Shown: in pieces, positions 62,830 to 64,000 of the stretch
How positions within the stretch are numbered: the first letter of the stretch is position 1
How the letters are laid out: every line of letters starts with the position of its first letter
NCBI RefSeq assembly: GCF_900105965.1
Contig: NZ_FNTV01000001.1
Coordinates: 2,604,001 to 2,668,000, forward strand
From: Arthrobacter alpinus
GTDB lineage: Bacteria > Actinomycetota > Actinomycetes > Actinomycetales > Micrococcaceae
DNA: 64,000 nucleotides
Direction of reading: 5' to 3'
Program-made: the position numbers and the translations under genes
Notes under the pieces: generated by a model
Database searches by the model: none
What the model saw: the letters and a program-made list of their open reading frames with translations, nothing else
Told to the model about the DNA's origin: nothing

Positions 62830-63701
62830 GCGCTGACCTTCTGCACGTACTGCTTTATGGTGTCCAGCTGGTACCGGCAGACTTCTTCGGCGTTGTCATC
62901 CTCTGCGAAAACGCTCGAGACCATCACGGAATCTTCACGGTCCAGGAATCCGATTTCTTGCAGGCCGCCGAAGAACTCGTCCCAGTTGACGTCGCCGTCG
63001 CCGATCTTGAGGTGCTGGTGGACGCGGACGGGGTTGCCGGGCGGGTTGGTGATGTAGCGCAGGCCGTGCGAGGCGTGGTGGTCCATGGTGTCTGAGACGT
63101 GGACCAGGCGGAGCTTGTCTCCCGCTGCCCTCATGATGTCCAGGGGCGCGTTTTTCATGTGGAAGCTGTGCGAGGCCACGTAGACCAGGCCCACGTTTTT
63201 GGAGTTCAGGCCCCGGATGACACGGATGGCGGCGAGCCCTTCTTCGACGAAGTCGTCCGGGTGGGGATCGATCAGCAGGTCGATGCCTTCGCGTTCGATG
63301 ATGGGCAGCAGCTCTTCCATGGAGCGGTAGAAGGCACGCTCTGACTCTTCGGCCTTCTCCGGGCGGCCGCTGAATTCGGTGTTCATGGTGTTGACTCCCA
63401 AGTCCACGGCAATCTGGATGGCGCGCTTCCAGTAGCGGACGGCAGCTTCGCGGGCGTCCTCGTCCGGTCCGGACCAGCGCAGCACGGGCAGGACGGAGGC
63501 GATCTCAATCCCGGCGTCCCGGCAGGCTTTGTTGAGCTGAACCACCAGTTCGTCGTCGGCCTTGGGGTGGTTGTAGAACGGGATGACGTCTGCGTGCGGG
63601 GTCAGCTGGAGGTACTTGTAACCGAGGTCGGCGGCCACGCGCGGAAATTCCAGCACGCTGTGGCTGTGGTGGAACGGGGTGGGGTCCAAGGCGATTTTCA
63701 T
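62826..63701 (-). CDS. Sugar phosphate isomerase/epimerase (IolE/IolH-like TIM barrel)
   Basis: 291 residues. Xylose isomerase-like TIM barrel, starting KIALDPTPFHHSHSVLEFPR, with metal-binding acidic and His residues in NTMNTEFSGRP, IDPHPDDFVEEG and VHVSDTMDH. Found in actinobacterial inositol clusters between iolG and transporters; it may be an inosose dehydratase-like or epimerase-type enzyme. The start at 63701 is set by AAGGAGTG upstream. It lies about 80 bases after iolG in the same direction, with a hairpin in the gap. Confidence 0.88.
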   Translation of the reverse strand: MKIALDPTPFHHSHSVLEFPRVAADLGYKYLQLTPHADVIPFYNHPKADDELVVQLNKACRDAGIEIASVLPVLRWSGPDEDAREAAVRYWKRAIQIAVDLGVNTMNTEFSGRPEKAEESERAFYRSMEELLPIIEREGIDLLIDPHPDDFVEEGLAAIRVIRGLNSKNVGLVYVASHSFHMKNAPLDIMRAAGDKLRLVHVSDTMDHHASHGLRYITNPPGNPVRVHQHLKIGDGDVNWDEFFGGLQEIGFLDREDSVMVSSVFAEDDNAEEVCRYQLDTIKQYVQKVSA

Positions 63702-63741
63702 GGTCACTCCTTTGTGGTTTGGAAAACTTCGATGGCGCGTG

Positions 63742-63780
63742 CACAGAAGGCGGCCTGCTTCCGAGATGCCGCCTTCTGTG
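63742..63780. terminator. Hairpin between iolG and the isomerase gene
   Basis: CACAGAAGGCGGC (63742-63754) pairs perfectly with GCCGCCTTCTGTG (63768-63780) over a 13-base loop. Just past the iolG stop, before the isomerase start, on the same strand. It may end part of the transcription. Confidence 0.75.
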
Positions 63781-63784
63781 GCTG

Positions 63785-64000
63785 CTAGTTGTACAGGTCC
63801 GGCTTGGTGTTGAGCTGGACCGCGACCTTTTCGCCCGACTTCTGGGCCTCGACTCCGGCCTCGCAGCAGGCTGCGGTGGCGTAGCCGTCCCAAGCGGTGG
63901 GCCCACCGATTTCGCCGCGGCGAGCGGCGTCAATCCAGGACTGGATCTCGACGTCGTACGCCGCCCCGAACCGTTCCTCGAAGCCGGGCGTTATGTGCCC
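63785..64000 (-). CDS. iolG: Inositol 2-dehydrogenase, C-terminal part (cut by window edge)
   Basis: 71 residues plus stop, read on the minus strand from the right edge. It reads RFGAAYDVEIQSWIDAARRG, then GPTAWDGYATAACCEAGVEA and ends KPDLYN. The AYxxExQxW and GPTAWDGYA patterns are typical of the end of IolG, which oxidises myo-inositol to scyllo-inosose with NAD. The N-terminal Rossmann part is outside the window. Confidence 0.87.
   Translation of the reverse strand, partial: GHITPGFEERFGAAYDVEIQSWIDAARRGEIGGPTAWDGYATAACCEAGVEAQKSGEKVAVQLNTKPDLYN

Overview
The window reads as chromosome from a high-GC actinobacterium, most likely Arthrobacter or a close relative in the Micrococcaceae. The grounds are high GC, frequent GTG starts with ATGA/GTGA stop-start overlaps, DtxR/IdeR-type iron boxes, an Rv0909-type small protein, and a levan fructotransferase of a kind best known from Arthrobacter. 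I see no rRNA, tRNA, CRISPR array, insertion sequence or phage gene. Organism assignment is inference from gene content.

Layout. 1-4410: the start of a family 2 glycosyltransferase and small stress-type genes (DJ-1/PfpI-like protein with Ser in place of the nucleophilic Cys, Rho-N protein, DUF892 protein, YbdK-type carboxylate-amine ligase, zinc-ribbon protein). 4689-7286: SDR and Old Yellow Enzyme genes divergent from a TetR gene with a clear palindromic operator. 7276-10394: homocysteine methyltransferase, then an unknown protein, a cyclase-family hydrolase and an IclR regulator. 10432-18678: two divergent operons, permease-racemase-IclR and homoserine dehydrogenase-aldehyde dehydrogenase-aspartase, plus an Lrp gene; together they spell a route from homoserine to fumarate. 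18746-26490: HAD phosphatase, glutaryl-CoA dehydrogenase, XRE regulator with aldo/keto reductase, HxlR regulator, thioesterase with MFS exporter, and a frameshifted VOC gene.

26555-35402 is an 8.8-kb minus-strand operon for levan use: a Tat-exported levan fructotransferase, a sugar ABC importer, a LacI repressor and two cytoplasmic GH32 proteins, one of which is divergent. Two LacI-type operators bracket its promoter. 35689-48768 is an iron-siderophore region: two AraC paralogues, three siderophore-binding lipoproteins, a FecCD-type importer, a siderophore-interacting flavoprotein and a heterodimeric ABC half-transporter pair whose ATP sites are degenerate in complementary ways. No siderophore synthesis genes are present, so uptake of foreign siderophores is likely.

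49079-55232 is an alpha-glucoside operon (LacI, binding protein, two permeases, GH13 alpha-glucosidase). 55500-59145 holds an Rv0909-like small protein, a large Ig-like surface protein and a DUF4436 membrane protein. 59544 to the right edge is part of a myo-inositol locus: GntR regulator, iolB, and, convergent, an inositol transporter, a sugar phosphate isomerase and the end of iolG.

The strongest candidates for undescribed biology are the homoserine/racemase catabolic cluster, the levan/DFA IV operon with its unusual third GH32, and the split IrtAB-like SIP plus degenerate ABC pair.
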